A stretch of 64,000 bases of DNA from Fibrobacterota bacterium (lineage in GTDB: Bacteria > Fibrobacterota > Chitinivibrionia > Chitinivibrionales > Chitinispirillaceae): the NCBI GenBank assembly GCA_023412475.1, contig JAEYNR010000034.1, positions 11,445 through 75,444 on the forward strand, in the 5' to 3' direction. Both the position numbers and the translations under genes were made by a program. Below, one piece after another: positions 44,901 through 53,354 of the stretch. Within the stretch, counting starts at the first letter, position 1; each line of letters opens with the position of its first letter. The notes below the pieces were generated by a model, which was given only the letters and a program-made list of their open reading frames with translations, was not told where the DNA came from and did not search any database.

Positions 44901-45011
44901 ACAACAACCAAGAAAAAAGCTCCTGTAAAGGCAAAGAAAGCTGTTGTGGCACGCAAAGTAACACCGGTTAAAAAGGCTGTCAAAAAAATAACCAAAAAGA
45001 AACGCCGCTAG
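41997..45011 (+). CDS. ppdK: Pyruvate phosphate dikinase with Lys-rich C-terminal tail
   Basis: The enzyme interconverts pyruvate, ATP and phosphate with PEP, AMP and PPi. Domain order is ATP-grasp (about 1-370; GGKGANLAEM, VRSGARKSMPGMMDTVLNIG), the phosphohistidine domain with His484 in GGMTSHAALVARG, and the PEP barrel (about 550-905; GIGLFRTEHMF, FFSFGTNDLTQM, Cys864 in ICGEHGGDP). Typical enzymes end near residue 910; here about 89 more residues follow (916-1004), with 32 Lys, 7 Arg and no acidic residue, in AKKATAKKAPAKK-type repeats. GGAGG lies before the ATG. It has no neighbouring pathway gene. Confidence 0.96.
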   Translation: MPKYVYSFGGGKADGNESMRNLLGGKGANLAEMAGHPDLRLPVPPGFTITTDVCNYYFQNNREYPRELKAQVQTALSKVEKLMGCKFGDTRKPLLVSVRSGARKSMPGMMDTVLNIGLNDQTIEGLIERTQNPRFAYDAYRRLIMMYADVVMEKAEGLEPRGGKGIRKILDERMEQLKREKGFLNDTELTADDLKSLVQEFKEKVLEILGNPFPEDPLDQLWGAIGAVFMSWNGKRAVEYRRIEKIPGEWGTAVNVQSMVFGNMGENSATGVAFTRNPGTGENQFYGEYLINAQGEDVVAGIRTPAPINEYSRHEHGEQMDTLEQVMPQAYKQLFGIQRRLEKHYRDMQDIEFTIENGTLYMLQCRVGKRNGVAAVRMATEMVKERLINSETAIMRVAPTQLIELLLPMLDPEAELVVAPIAKGLPAGPGGAIGKAVFNCEKAVEWASRGEKVILVREETSPEDVDGMHKAQAILTSKGGMTSHAALVARGWGKCCIVGCSDVIVNGDSFTTKSGVVIREGDWISLNGTGGKVYQGELPLVDIDLENNEYYSTLMKLCDRSRTLKIRTNADNPADVRRAVNFGAEGIGLFRTEHMFYGEGSDEPLFLLRKMIMSNGTQERQEALDQLATFVKRDVKATMEELDGLPFTIRLLDPPLHEFVPHSEDKLAAIAEELDIDIDQVRERGESLRENNPMLGHRGVRLGVTYPEISSMQIRAVLEAAGELIMEGKKAYPEIMIPVTCTVSELDNQKELVDSIYSQVCKDLGIRKIPFTFGTMIEIPRAAMTAEKMAETAEFFSFGTNDLTQMFFGFSRDDIGSFLPSYLDKKILPSDPFQTLDQQGVGELIKIGIERGRSTRPDLKVGICGEHGGDPESVKFCHRAQMNYVSCSPFRVPIARLAAAQAAVEQKMEEEAVLQRKVPAKRRVVSARPSAPVKKKVVVKKAPAKKATAKKAPAKKATAKKATAKKKVTTTKKKAPVKAKKAVVARKVTPVKKAVKKITKKKRR
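44818..44897 (+). repeat. In-frame tandem repeats encoding the basic tail of PpdK
   Basis: A 30-base unit starting CTCCGGCTAAAAAGGCTACA occurs at 44821-44850 and 44851-44880 with two differences, then a third half-copy begins with CTACAGCTAAGAAAA at 44881. Inside each unit two 15-base sub-repeats encode APAKK and ATAKK. The tail can change length in steps of five residues. Confidence 0.85.
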
Positions 45012-45032
45012 TTATTCTCCGTTTTAAACGTA

Positions 45033-45066
45033 AGAGACGTCCGATTCGGATGTCTCTACTCTTTTC
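45033..45066 (+). terminator. Intrinsic terminator of ppdK
   Basis: AGAGACGTCCG (45033-45043) pairs with CGGATGTCTCT (45047-45057; one G-T) around ATT, followed by ACTCTTTTC. It begins 22 bases after the stop. Confidence 0.75.
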
Positions 45067-45091
45067 GATTCCTAAAAGGCAAGATACTTAG

Positions 45092-45796
45092 ATGCTTCAA
45101 ATAGATCTGCATGTGCATTCACTATTTAGCCATTGCGGGCTTCATACCGTACTGGAATTGATCAATCAGGCAAGAGTGACTGGCATGAAAGGTTTAGCGG
45201 TTACCGATCATGGTCTTACTATGGGAGGAAGGTTAAATGATGTGTTCTTTAACCGTTTCCATTGTCCTTATGAGGATATAGAGTTTCTTAAAGGTATTGA
45301 ATGCAATGTTCTTGATGAGAAAGGGACAATTGATCTGCCTTCTGCCTTTGTTCCATTTCTGGATGTGGTACTCCTGGGGATTCATCATAACACACCCAAA
45401 GGGTGTTCCAGGGAGTATTATACGTCACTGCTGATTCGAGCGATGGAGAAAAACGGCTGTGTTGACATAATCACCCATCCAAATGATTCGGCCTTTCCCC
45501 TTGATTATCTGTCTATTGCCCGCAAAGCTTCAAGTTTGGGCATTGCCCTTGAATTGAACAATTCAAGGATCCTTTATTCCAGAAGTAGCGTCGAAGATAC
45601 AATAGCTTTACTGCAGATATGTGGGCAGGAAAAATGCTTTGTTGCAGTATGCAGTGACACGCATGCAATTCACGAACTGGGGCAGGACAGCTCTGTTGCT
45701 CCACTTCTCAAGAGTGTGGGCTTTCCAGAGGAACTGGTTGTAACACGAGACGCTTCCAGCACATTGCAGTTTATACGAGCAAGAAAAAAGTTTTGA
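45092..45796 (+). CDS. PHP-domain phosphoesterase (YcdX-like)
   Basis: The 234-residue protein opens with the metal-binding MLQIDLHVHSLFSHCG (His7, His9), then AVTDHGLTMGG, FLKGIECNVLDEKGTID, VVLLGIHHN, VDIITHPND and AVCSDTHAIHELG, which together give the trinuclear metal site of PHP phosphatases. YcdX-type enzymes hydrolyse phosphoesters; the substrate is not known. A weak AAAAGG precedes the ATG. It converges with thpR. Confidence 0.88.
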   Translation: MLQIDLHVHSLFSHCGLHTVLELINQARVTGMKGLAVTDHGLTMGGRLNDVFFNRFHCPYEDIEFLKGIECNVLDEKGTIDLPSAFVPFLDVVLLGIHHNTPKGCSREYYTSLLIRAMEKNGCVDIITHPNDSAFPLDYLSIARKASSLGIALELNNSRILYSRSSVEDTIALLQICGQEKCFVAVCSDTHAIHELGQDSSVAPLLKSVGFPEELVVTRDASSTLQFIRARKKF

Positions 45797-45810
45797 TCAA
45801 TACTACCGTT

Positions 45811-46347
45811 TTACTGCAGCCTGTAAGTGTGGAGTATTTCATGATGAGCACCTTCTTTTTTAAGATGACTGCAGTAGAGATGAAACTGGCAAACCTCGAA
45901 TGGTTCTGTGGCAAAGAGACTGTTGGCAGATAAAAACAGTGCGAGTTTCTCTGCAGGAGCCCCGTTGAGTCGTGCAATAGTGATATGTGGATGGAACTTC
46001 CTTTTATACGGTTCAATTCCGGTTGATATAACCGATCTTTCAATTTTACTTTGTAATCTGATCAGCTCGGGATTGTCGAGGATTCCTGCCCATAGGATTC
46101 TTGGGATTTTGCGGGAAGGGAAGTGCCCCACACCTTTTAAGGCCAGACTAAAGGGTGGGATCAAGGCTGATTTCAAAGAGTACGTAATTTTCTCTGTAAT
46201 AGTATTGTCGACTTCACCAACAAAGCGAAGGGTTATGTGCAACTGGGCTTCCTCGATCCATCTGGTTCCTGGAATTGCCATATAAGTTGAAGTTATATCA
46301 TCTTTGATGCGTTCCGGCAAATCTATGGCTACAAATAACCGTGGCAT
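45811..46347 (-). CDS. thpR: RNA 2',3'-cyclic phosphodiesterase (2'-5' RNA ligase family)
   Basis: The 178-residue protein carries the two HxTx motifs of the 2H phosphoesterase fold: HITLRF and HPHITIARL. It opens MPRLFVAIDLPERIKDDI, as in ThpR. The enzyme hydrolyses 2',3'-cyclic phosphate ends of RNA. Length is normal. It converges with the PHP gene, with 14 bases between stops. Confidence 0.92.
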   Translation of the reverse strand: MPRLFVAIDLPERIKDDITSTYMAIPGTRWIEEAQLHITLRFVGEVDNTITEKITYSLKSALIPPFSLALKGVGHFPSRKIPRILWAGILDNPELIRLQSKIERSVISTGIEPYKRKFHPHITIARLNGAPAEKLALFLSANSLFATEPFEVCQFHLYCSHLKKEGAHHEILHTYRLQ

Positions 46348-46907
46348 AATAACCCTTTGCTGACCTTTTGTATTTAGTTTATTAAAAAAGAAACTATCAT
46401 AGGAACCTATTGTAGCTCTTGAAACAAATATCTTGTAAAAATCAAAAATAATATAGTTCCTATTTTTTTCGATTAAATATTATTATAGTATTTTTTTGCT
46501 ACTTAGATTATCTGAGTATTTACCAATTATTGTATCTAATTGGAAAAAAGCATGAACTAATAGTAACAAGAAGGAAATTATAAATCACAAATCTTAAATC
46601 CTAAACGAATTCCAAATAACAAAATTATAATTTCTAAACAGGGATAAGAGTGTTTCAAGTAAATAAAGTTTATCAGTGGGTCCTTTTTCCCATTTCCAGT
46701 TCTTGTTTCAAATTTCAGATTTCGTGCTTATTCTTCCCTGTTCTTGTTTAGGGTTTCTTATTCTTTTGTTTTATAAGTTATGTGATTTCGCAATTATCGT
46801 CATAAATAACTAAATTGTTACTTATAAAAAATACCATATTCAAACAATGTAAGGCAAAAATGCTTTAGATCCAATCTTAAAAAGTATTAGAATCGAAGGG
46901 TTAAATC
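46348..46907. other. 560-base AT-rich intergenic region, mostly repeats
   Basis: It separates thpR and nnr, which diverge. Copy D of the interspersed repeat and an inverted partial copy fill 46533-46795; the rest is very AT-rich with TTATTATAG-like text near 46480. No ORF with a ribosome site was found. The nnr promoter must lie in 46800-46900. Confidence 0.5.
46533..46795. repeat. Interspersed AT-rich repeat, copy D, with inverted second half
   Basis: The left part starts TATCTAATTGGAAAAAAGC and runs through AAATCACAAATCTTAAATCC to CTAAACAGGGATAAGAGTGT and TTCAA. The right part (about 46690-46795) holds CCTGTTCTTGTTTAGGGTTT and ends TATGTGATTT, which are reverse complements of the left part's AATCCTAAAC and AAATCAC words, so the whole copy is an imperfect inverted repeat of about 260 bp. 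Confidence 0.7.
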
Positions 46908-48497
46908 ATGATTCCTGTGCTTACAGCTAGGCAGATGCGAGAAATTGATGAAAAAGCGATTGGTGGTAACCAGGTGAGTGGCTATTCCTATATGATCAGG
47001 GCAGCGTTGGGACTATTTAATGCTGCATCTGAGATGATCGAAGCCAGCTCGGGCGGAGAAATCGCTATTATTTGTGGCAAAGGAAACAATGGCGGTGATG
47101 GATATGTTGTTGCCAGAATGCTTATGGATGCAGGGCATAGTGTCATGTGCTACTCTTTATACGATACCGATGAGCTCAAGGGAGAAGCAAAAATCGCTTT
47201 TAATGAGTATATCTCCAGAAAAGGCAACTTTCTGATTCTCAATGACATTGAAGATCTTGCTGCAATTAATGGCAGCTCTCTAATAATTGATGCAATGCTT
47301 GGTACCGGGTTGCGAGGAGATCCCGGAGGGATATGTGCTCAGGCAATCGAGACGGTAAACAATTCAGGGGTTGCAGTGCTCTCTGTTGACACCCCATCGG
47401 GACTTAACAATGATACTGGCATTCCGGGTGATCCCTGTGTCAGAGCTGATATAACGGTGACCATGGGGTTTCCAAAAGTTGGACTTTACTTTTACCCGGG
47501 AAAGCTTTTTGCCGGCAGATTGATTGTCCAGGATCTGGGATATCCTGATGAAATAGTGGCACAGAAAAAGGGAGCAATCTATTTACCATCGCCAAATTTT
47601 ATCCGTAAAAATTTCCCACCCCGATATCCCGATGGTTCCAAATTTGATCACGGACTGGCTTTACTGATTTCTGGGTCGAGAGGATATACAGGTGCACCGA
47701 CACTGGCAGCCGAGGCTGCGTTAAGGGTGGGTTGTGGCATGACTCATCTTGCAGCGCCTTGCTCCTGTATTCCGATATTGTCAATAAAAAATACTGAAAC
47801 TGTGCTCCATTCATTAGATGAAAACGAAAATGGTACAGTTGCCTATAGTTCAATAGATCAGATAAAAGAGTTGGTCAAAGGGAAAAATGCACTCTGTATC
47901 GGACCGGGTTTGGGCCACGATACCCAGGCTTGTGAACTGGTCAGGGAGATAATATCCAGTGTTAAATTACCTTCTGTATTGGACGCTGATGGTTTGAATG
48001 CATACAAAGAAATGCCTGGTGAACTTAAAAAGCATAATGGTGAGCTGGTTATCACCCCTCATCGGGGCGAATGGCAGAGACTTTTTGGGGAACTCCCTTC
48101 CGAACCACTGGAAATTATCTCTCAGGTAAAATCGATTGCCAGTTTATACAGGATCACTATTCTGCTTAAAGGCAGCACAACCATAGTAGCCAGTCCCAAA
48201 GGTGATGTCTACATTTTGCCATTCGGGAATTCCGCTCTTGCCAAAGCTGGGACCGGAGATGTTCTCAGTGGGATAATGGTTTCTCTGATAGCAATGGGAA
48301 TACATACAACCATGGCGGCTGTTCTGGGAGGCTATATCCAGCAGAACGCAGCAGCACTGGCAAGCCAGAGCCTCAGTGAATATTCTGTTACAGCAACCGA
48401 TGTCATAGCAAATATTCATAAGGTAATACTGTCGATAATTGGAAACAGAGGGGAGCGAAACGAACCCGCTGATAAGAAACTATCGATCTGCACATGA
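46908..48497 (+). CDS. nnr: Bifunctional NAD(P)H-hydrate epimerase/dehydratase
   Basis: This 529-residue enzyme repairs damaged NAD(P)H. The N-terminal epimerase half (about 1-210) has MREIDEKAIGG, IICGKGNNGGDGYVVAR and DAMLGTGLRGDPGG; the C-terminal ADP/ATP-dependent dehydratase half (about 225-515) has GLALLISGSRGYTGAPTLAAEAALRVG, the VLDADGLNAY region and the active-site AKAGTGDVLSG. Both halves look intact. It lies downstream of the repeat-rich gap. Length is standard. Confidence 0.94.
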   Translation: MIPVLTARQMREIDEKAIGGNQVSGYSYMIRAALGLFNAASEMIEASSGGEIAIICGKGNNGGDGYVVARMLMDAGHSVMCYSLYDTDELKGEAKIAFNEYISRKGNFLILNDIEDLAAINGSSLIIDAMLGTGLRGDPGGICAQAIETVNNSGVAVLSVDTPSGLNNDTGIPGDPCVRADITVTMGFPKVGLYFYPGKLFAGRLIVQDLGYPDEIVAQKKGAIYLPSPNFIRKNFPPRYPDGSKFDHGLALLISGSRGYTGAPTLAAEAALRVGCGMTHLAAPCSCIPILSIKNTETVLHSLDENENGTVAYSSIDQIKELVKGKNALCIGPGLGHDTQACELVREIISSVKLPSVLDADGLNAYKEMPGELKKHNGELVITPHRGEWQRLFGELPSEPLEIISQVKSIASLYRITILLKGSTTIVASPKGDVYILPFGNSALAKAGTGDVLSGIMVSLIAMGIHTTMAAVLGGYIQQNAAALASQSLSEYSVTATDVIANIHKVILSIIGNRGERNEPADKKLSICT

Positions 48498-48685
48498 CAC
48501 TTTAAATACTTAAACTGATTCAAACATACAACAACACTATTCTTCAATCGATAAAGTTATTCGGAATTTCTTGTGATTAAATGCTGATTCTGTAGTTACT
48601 TTTGGGGTGGTTTGTGGTGGGAAAGGGAGTGACTATTATCAGACTGGAAATTTTGGAAACACATCACTCGTCAGTCTTGTGGTGG

Positions 48686-49489
48686 CTATTGTTTTTTTCT
48701 GAAAAAGCGGATTGCATTTAAAACAAGACTCATATCTACACAGGTATTAAAGCAAGGTCCGTTAGGTCGATCATTGATGACTCCGTAGACCGGAATAGGG
48801 TGAACATCCTGGATCCCCAGAGTAAGATCCCTTTCGCATGCAACTGCTATTATGCCATCTGGATGCATTGCAGCAACTTTGCGCCGGGCAAGTGTGCCCC
48901 CATTAACAACTTCGATTTTTAAACCGTGCTGTTCTCCAAGAGTAACCAGCTCACCGACAGGACAGCGTCCGCAGCGCACGCAATTGTTTATATCATTGGT
49001 GATTTTACGATTACAGATATCTATCTGTAGACAATGTGGCAGCAGGACCAGAATTTTATCTCCCTTGATTCTTCCGGATTGTGCCTTGGTCAGGGAATTG
49101 TTGACTTTAACAAAGGATGTTCTGAGTTTGTTCCTGTCGATTTTAAATAACTGAGCCAGAGAGATTGCAATGGGAAACAGCAGTTTTACCGTTACAGATC
49201 TTTTATTGTGAGGGTACAGAAGGTCTATTCCCACCAAAGATGTAATAGTAATGAGGAAAAGACCAGAGAACAATATGGCAAAAAACAGAAGAAAGGATAT
49301 CCCTACCAGAAGATCCACACCGGGATTTAACTCGTAGAGTCTGGGATGGATAAGGTAATAGATAGTACCTTCAATAGCAGCAACAATTAGCAGGCCTAAC
49401 CAGCAAAATATCAGAAAAGGGAATTTGGTCCATGCTGCTCGCCAGGCGGTTTCATCAGAGACAGATACGCTGAGAGTTGAGTTGTTCAT
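48686..49489 (-). CDS. DUF116 membrane protein with cysteine cluster
   Basis: The 267-residue protein has two N-terminal membrane helices (about 22-45 and 58-85) and a cytoplasmic DUF116 domain. Conserved features are ILVLLPHCLQ, the cysteines in NNCVRCGRCPVGEL and the earlier IDIC, and the closing NGPCFNTCVD, which suggest a metal or Fe-S site. Function is unknown. The Nfu scaffold gene is 22 bases upstream on the same strand, which supports an iron-sulfur link (inference). Confidence 0.8.
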   Translation of the reverse strand: MNNSTLSVSVSDETAWRAAWTKFPFLIFCWLGLLIVAAIEGTIYYLIHPRLYELNPGVDLLVGISFLLFFAILFSGLFLITITSLVGIDLLYPHNKRSVTVKLLFPIAISLAQLFKIDRNKLRTSFVKVNNSLTKAQSGRIKGDKILVLLPHCLQIDICNRKITNDINNCVRCGRCPVGELVTLGEQHGLKIEVVNGGTLARRKVAAMHPDGIIAVACERDLTLGIQDVHPIPVYGVINDRPNGPCFNTCVDMSLVLNAIRFFRKKQ

Positions 49490-49511
49490 CTAAACCTTTT
49501 TTTTAAAAAGA

Positions 49512-49736
49512 TTACGCTATATTCTCGACTCTTTGTACCTGTGGAATCCGACTCTTTAAAACCCGTTCAACACCCATTTTCAGAGTCATTGCTGCACCTG
49601 GGCATCCTGCACAAGCCCCTCTGAGACGAACCTTAACCACACCATCTTCAGTGACATCTACCAGCTCTATATCACCACCATCTGCCTGTAGATTGGGACG
49701 GATCTCATTTATTACCTGTTGAACTTTTTCTTTCAT
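49512..49736 (-). CDS. NifU C-terminal-domain protein (Nfu Fe-S scaffold)
   Basis: This 74-residue protein is a stand-alone Nfu domain: VINEIRPNLQADGGDIELVDV and the Fe-S ligands CAGCPGA, which carry a 4Fe-4S cluster between two subunits for delivery to target proteins. The ATG at 49736 has ATGAGG six bases upstream, which favours it over the ATG five codons earlier. It is first in a pair with the DUF116 gene. Confidence 0.92.
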   Translation of the reverse strand: MKEKVQQVINEIRPNLQADGGDIELVDVTEDGVVKVRLRGACAGCPGAAMTLKMGVERVLKSRIPQVQRVENIA

Positions 49737-50173
49737 GATCGCCTCATTCATCTTTAAGTTACAATATCATTATACATATAGAATTCGATTAAGAATTAAA
49801 ACATATCCAAAATAAATACCTTTTCAGGAAATGTAAAATCTTATTTCAATGCAGGAATCTGAAAATTATGAATCAGAAAAGTTATGCATAGTTATTGTTT
49901 GCCTGAAACTCTCTTTTTTGTGATCTAAACCCCTCTTTAGCGGTGTCCTGAAATCCCAAGGCAGACCCTATTAAAAAATTCCTAAAGATCCCTGTATTTG
50001 TGCCGATATAATAACAGGAGAAGGTGGAAGTTTCTTTGTAGAAGGCCAGGTATAAAAAAGGACAAAAGCACCGTGCTTTTGTCCCAGGAGATTTCGTAAG
50101 GTAGAAGAAACGGCAAATCCTTACTTTTTGTGTATCGGTAGGTTGTACAAGAATCTTTAGAGGGATCTGAAAA
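49737..50173. other. Divergent intergenic region upstream of the Nfu and FlgM-like genes
   Basis: This 437-base gap contains AT-rich DNA near 49760-49830 (likely Nfu promoter), a strong hairpin at 50054-50084 described separately and the leader of the FlgM-like gene, ending in GAGGGA. Frames that cross it on the minus strand lack initiation signals. Confidence 0.5.
50054..50084 (-). terminator. Minus-strand intrinsic terminator without an evident gene
   Basis: GGACAAAAGCAC (50060-50071) and GTGCTTTTGTCC (50073-50084) form a perfect 25-base palindrome; on the minus strand six T follow. It has no T run on the plus strand. No minus-strand gene ends here, so it may end a small RNA or antisense transcript of the FlgM-like gene, or shield the Nfu gene. 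Confidence 0.7.
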
Positions 50174-50428
50174 ATGATAGTCCAGGGATTGGGACTGCAA
50201 AGCTGCGTTCAGACTAAAAAAAAACTTAGAGGCCCTAAAGGGCAGCAAAAGGTAGATGGAAAGCTGCAGATCAAAGAGAGGGACACTGTTGAGTTGAGTG
50301 GCAGTGGTCTTGAGCGTGCAGAACTCCTGCAAAAAATACGCCAGAAGATCCAGAGTGGCTTTTATGACTCAGATCCTGTTCTGGAGGATATAAGCCATGG
50401 ATTGGCAAAAGCGATAAATTCCATGTAG
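50174..50428 (+). CDS. FlgM-like small protein (anti-sigma factor type)
   Basis: The 84-residue protein resembles the anti-sigma-28 factor FlgM: a basic, disordered N-terminal half, then DTVELSGSG, and a helical end ELLQKIRQKIQSGFYDSDPVLEDISHGLAKAI, which fits the I-x-G-x-Y pattern of the family. GAGGGA lies eight bases before the ATG. No flagellar genes or sigma factor are close, so a flagellar role is doubtful; it may regulate another alternative sigma factor. The similarity is by eye and moderate. Confidence 0.65.
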   Translation: MIVQGLGLQSCVQTKKKLRGPKGQQKVDGKLQIKERDTVELSGSGLERAELLQKIRQKIQSGFYDSDPVLEDISHGLAKAINSM

Positions 50429-50582
50429 AAAATAATTCCCGCTTACCCTTTATAAACGCTTCAAAAACCACTGTAGTCTGCAAGATCCGCATAGGATTGA
50501 TTTCTGGATAAATCTTGACCTATCATTTCTATATCAGTATAATCATAATCTTTAATCGCTAATTACCCAGGAGTTGAAATAA

Positions 50583-53354
50583 ATGACAAAATTGCTCAAG
50601 TTATGTTTTTTCTCTACGGTACTGATTGGGATGACTTTTCAATGTATAAGAAACGATAAAGTGCTGAAGGCGGATCTGGTTGTGGGTGAGCAGGTGGAAT
50701 GCAGGCATGGGTTTATTCAGAAAGTGACAGAGGGATATATACTGGAAGAGAATGATACTGTAATTGTTTCTTCTGGTGCTAAGGTAAAGTTGATATTTGG
50801 TGATGGAGTCATTTATCTGAACAGTAACTCAAAACTTAAAATAGGTACCATGGTCAGGCAGAATGGCAGTTACCGTCTCAAGCTGTATCTTCTTGGGGGA
50901 GAATTGTATTTCACTTCGAATCAGCAGAGGAGAAACCCGGATTCGTTTGTGTTTGTCGGTCATGGCGTAACTACAACCGCAAATACCGGTAGTGTAAATA
51001 TCAGATCTGACAGGGAACAATTAACAATAGTACAACTCCAGGGTTCCACTCTTCTTACTTCTGTTAACACTGAAGAACGTTTAATAGCATCCTGCAGTCG
51101 TCTTGAGATCAAGGAACTTCAGAGAAGCGAAATTGAATCTATCAGTCAATCAGATGTTTCGAATCTGAAGAACTGGGTCGGTAATTCAGCAATTTCTTCG
51201 GCATTGTCGCAATCAGGATGTGTTGCGAAAAGCTCTGTTGTGAAAAATCTTGCTCCTGAGTGGGTCAGATTGCCCGATGAGGTATACATGGCAGGCCAAA
51301 TGGTGATCGATACGATTCAGGCTGTTGATCCGGAGAACCGAGAGGTATTTTACCAGTTGATTTCAGGTCCGGAAGGAATGACACTAGATAAGAATAGTGG
51401 GGAATTGCGGTTTACGCCGATTAGCTCCGGAAGTGCAAACATTACTATAAAGGCAATCGATTCAGACTCCCAGTCAACCGTGCTGGATCATTACATAACC
51501 ATCTCCTCTGAGCTTGCAGTGGTATTGTACGCTCCACGTATAGTTAATCCAGGCGAATTTTTCATGATCAGAGCTTCACTTCCAAAAAATCTTGCTAGTC
51601 AGGCATCTAAGTATCTTTACCGGTTTGACTGCAATGGCGACGGCGTTTTTGATTATCCTGGGTCAGCAGGATTCGGGAAGGGGGCGGTTGTAAAAAAATG
51701 CGTGTTTTCTCAGGAAGGTACCTACTTATTGAAAGTAGAGATGAAAGATTCTGAAGGCAGAACTGCTTCTGCTAATCGTAAAGTAATAGTGAACAGAAAA
51801 CCTGAAGCATCGCTTAAAATTTCACCGGTAATTGGAACAATTGAAACTGAGTTTCTGCTGGATGCTTCAGATAGCAGAGATACCCGTGATGCTACAGAAG
51901 AGCTGATGGTACGGTTTGACATCGATAATGACGGGCTGTATGATATTCCTTTCAGCACTGGATTTATCACTGAAAAACGCGCTAAATACAGTTGGAGTAA
52001 AGCCGGCAAATACAAAGTCGTTGTGCAGGTAATAGACAAGCAAGGGTTGGCCGACACAGCTTCAGCGGAAATCATCATCAGCCGTGGCATAAAAATCGAT
52101 TATATCACCTGTCCTGACACCATACATCTCGGAGACTCCATAAGAATCGAATGCAAATACACTCCTTCGGAATTTGCGGTTAAGACATTTGAATGGAACC
52201 TCGATTCTGATACCGCTTTTGAGATTTCAACCGATAAACCGGTTTGCAACCATGTTTTCAAAAAGGATGGAGTTACCGATATCAAGTGTCGTGTTATCGA
52301 TGAAAAAGGGCAAATTGCCACACAACATAAGACAGTGATAATCGTAAACAGTGGTTGCAGTGTGAATGCCGGGGGGCCATATAAAGCCAGGGTAAATGCA
52401 CCTGTTTTAATGGAGGGGATTGCCAAAGATCCTGATAACAAAATCGTGAAATATTACTGGGATTTTGATGGTGACAGAATCCCGGACTGGAACTCGGAAC
52501 AAAATGGCAAAACCACTCATGTCTTTAAGAAATCAGGTAAAACAAAACTTTTCTTCTCTGTAATGACCGATGACAGTCTGAAGTTTTATGATAGTACTTT
52601 TGTTGAGGTCATTAATGAAGCTCCTGTAGCCGATGCCGGTGAGGATATCGTTTCCAGAAGCGGAAAAAAAGTAAAACTCAATGGTATTGGGAAGGACAAG
52701 GATGGAAATATTGTGGAGTACAGATGGGACTTTGACAATGACGGGAAAATTGACTGGTCTTCTGCGGATAACGGAATGGTTGAAACCACCTTTAAATCCT
52801 ATACTACCGCCGTATTTTCGGTTATGGATTCTGACAGCAGTATCTCATACGACAGTATCAGAATTATAATATGTCCTGATGACATGCAGACTATTGAAAG
52901 TGAAAAGTTCTGTATCGATACTTATGAATATCCGAATAAAAAAGGGGAGACACCGTTATTGAATGTTACCTATACCCAGGCCAGGGAGAGTTGCCAAAAG
53001 CAAGGTAAGCGACTTTGCACTCCTCATGAGTGGGAGAGCGCGTGTCGTAATGAGAAAGAGAAAAACAGTTATCCTTATGGTAAGAATTATATAAAGGAAA
53101 GATGCAATACGTTAGGTAACCCAGTGGTGAAAAACAAAGTAAGTGAGTCCGGTTTTTTCTATGATTGTCGTGGAGATGCCGGGGTTTTTGATATGAGTGG
53201 AAATGCTGCAGAATGGACCGAATCACAAGGGGGAGAGCCTTATGTATACGGAGGTTCATGGCAGAGTGGTGAAAATGAAAGCACTTGCGGCTCAAAACTT
53301 CAACTTCAGGGTGGCGGGAAGTATTTTTATGTCGGGTTCAGATGCTGCAAATAA
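50583..53354 (+). CDS. Exported FecR-PKD-FGE-sulfatase multidomain protein
   Basis: The 923-residue protein has a signal helix with a possible lipid Cys21 (weak lipobox). Domain order: FecR-like (about 36-150; VEENDTV-type loop, GVTTTANTGSVNIRS), a cadherin/He_PIG-like domain (about 218-305), five PKD-like repeats with the recurring YxFDxxxDGxxD motif (about 325-765), and a formylglycine-generating-enzyme-like domain (about 770-923) ending CIDTYEYP ... GFRCCK. The FGE part probably serves as a carbohydrate- or protein-binding fold. It overlaps lnt by 13 bases, so the two are translated together. Confidence 0.85.
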   Translation: MTKLLKLCFFSTVLIGMTFQCIRNDKVLKADLVVGEQVECRHGFIQKVTEGYILEENDTVIVSSGAKVKLIFGDGVIYLNSNSKLKIGTMVRQNGSYRLKLYLLGGELYFTSNQQRRNPDSFVFVGHGVTTTANTGSVNIRSDREQLTIVQLQGSTLLTSVNTEERLIASCSRLEIKELQRSEIESISQSDVSNLKNWVGNSAISSALSQSGCVAKSSVVKNLAPEWVRLPDEVYMAGQMVIDTIQAVDPENREVFYQLISGPEGMTLDKNSGELRFTPISSGSANITIKAIDSDSQSTVLDHYITISSELAVVLYAPRIVNPGEFFMIRASLPKNLASQASKYLYRFDCNGDGVFDYPGSAGFGKGAVVKKCVFSQEGTYLLKVEMKDSEGRTASANRKVIVNRKPEASLKISPVIGTIETEFLLDASDSRDTRDATEELMVRFDIDNDGLYDIPFSTGFITEKRAKYSWSKAGKYKVVVQVIDKQGLADTASAEIIISRGIKIDYITCPDTIHLGDSIRIECKYTPSEFAVKTFEWNLDSDTAFEISTDKPVCNHVFKKDGVTDIKCRVIDEKGQIATQHKTVIIVNSGCSVNAGGPYKARVNAPVLMEGIAKDPDNKIVKYYWDFDGDRIPDWNSEQNGKTTHVFKKSGKTKLFFSVMTDDSLKFYDSTFVEVINEAPVADAGEDIVSRSGKKVKLNGIGKDKDGNIVEYRWDFDNDGKIDWSSADNGMVETTFKSYTTAVFSVMDSDSSISYDSIRIIICPDDMQTIESEKFCIDTYEYPNKKGETPLLNVTYTQARESCQKQGKRLCTPHEWESACRNEKEKNSYPYGKNYIKERCNTLGNPVVKNKVSESGFFYDCRGDAGVFDMSGNAAEWTESQGGEPYVYGGSWQSGENESTCGSKLQLQGGGKYFYVGFRCCK

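Noticed and set aside
44738..44995. Minus-strand hydrophobic frame opposite the PpdK tail
   Set aside because: It is the complement of the AAG/GCT-rich repeats, which gives Leu/Phe/Ala codons; no start signals.
49982..50332. Minus-strand 116-residue frame over the FlgM-like gene
   Set aside because: It runs across the palindrome and terminator and is antisense to the better-supported FlgM-like gene with a GAGGGA site.
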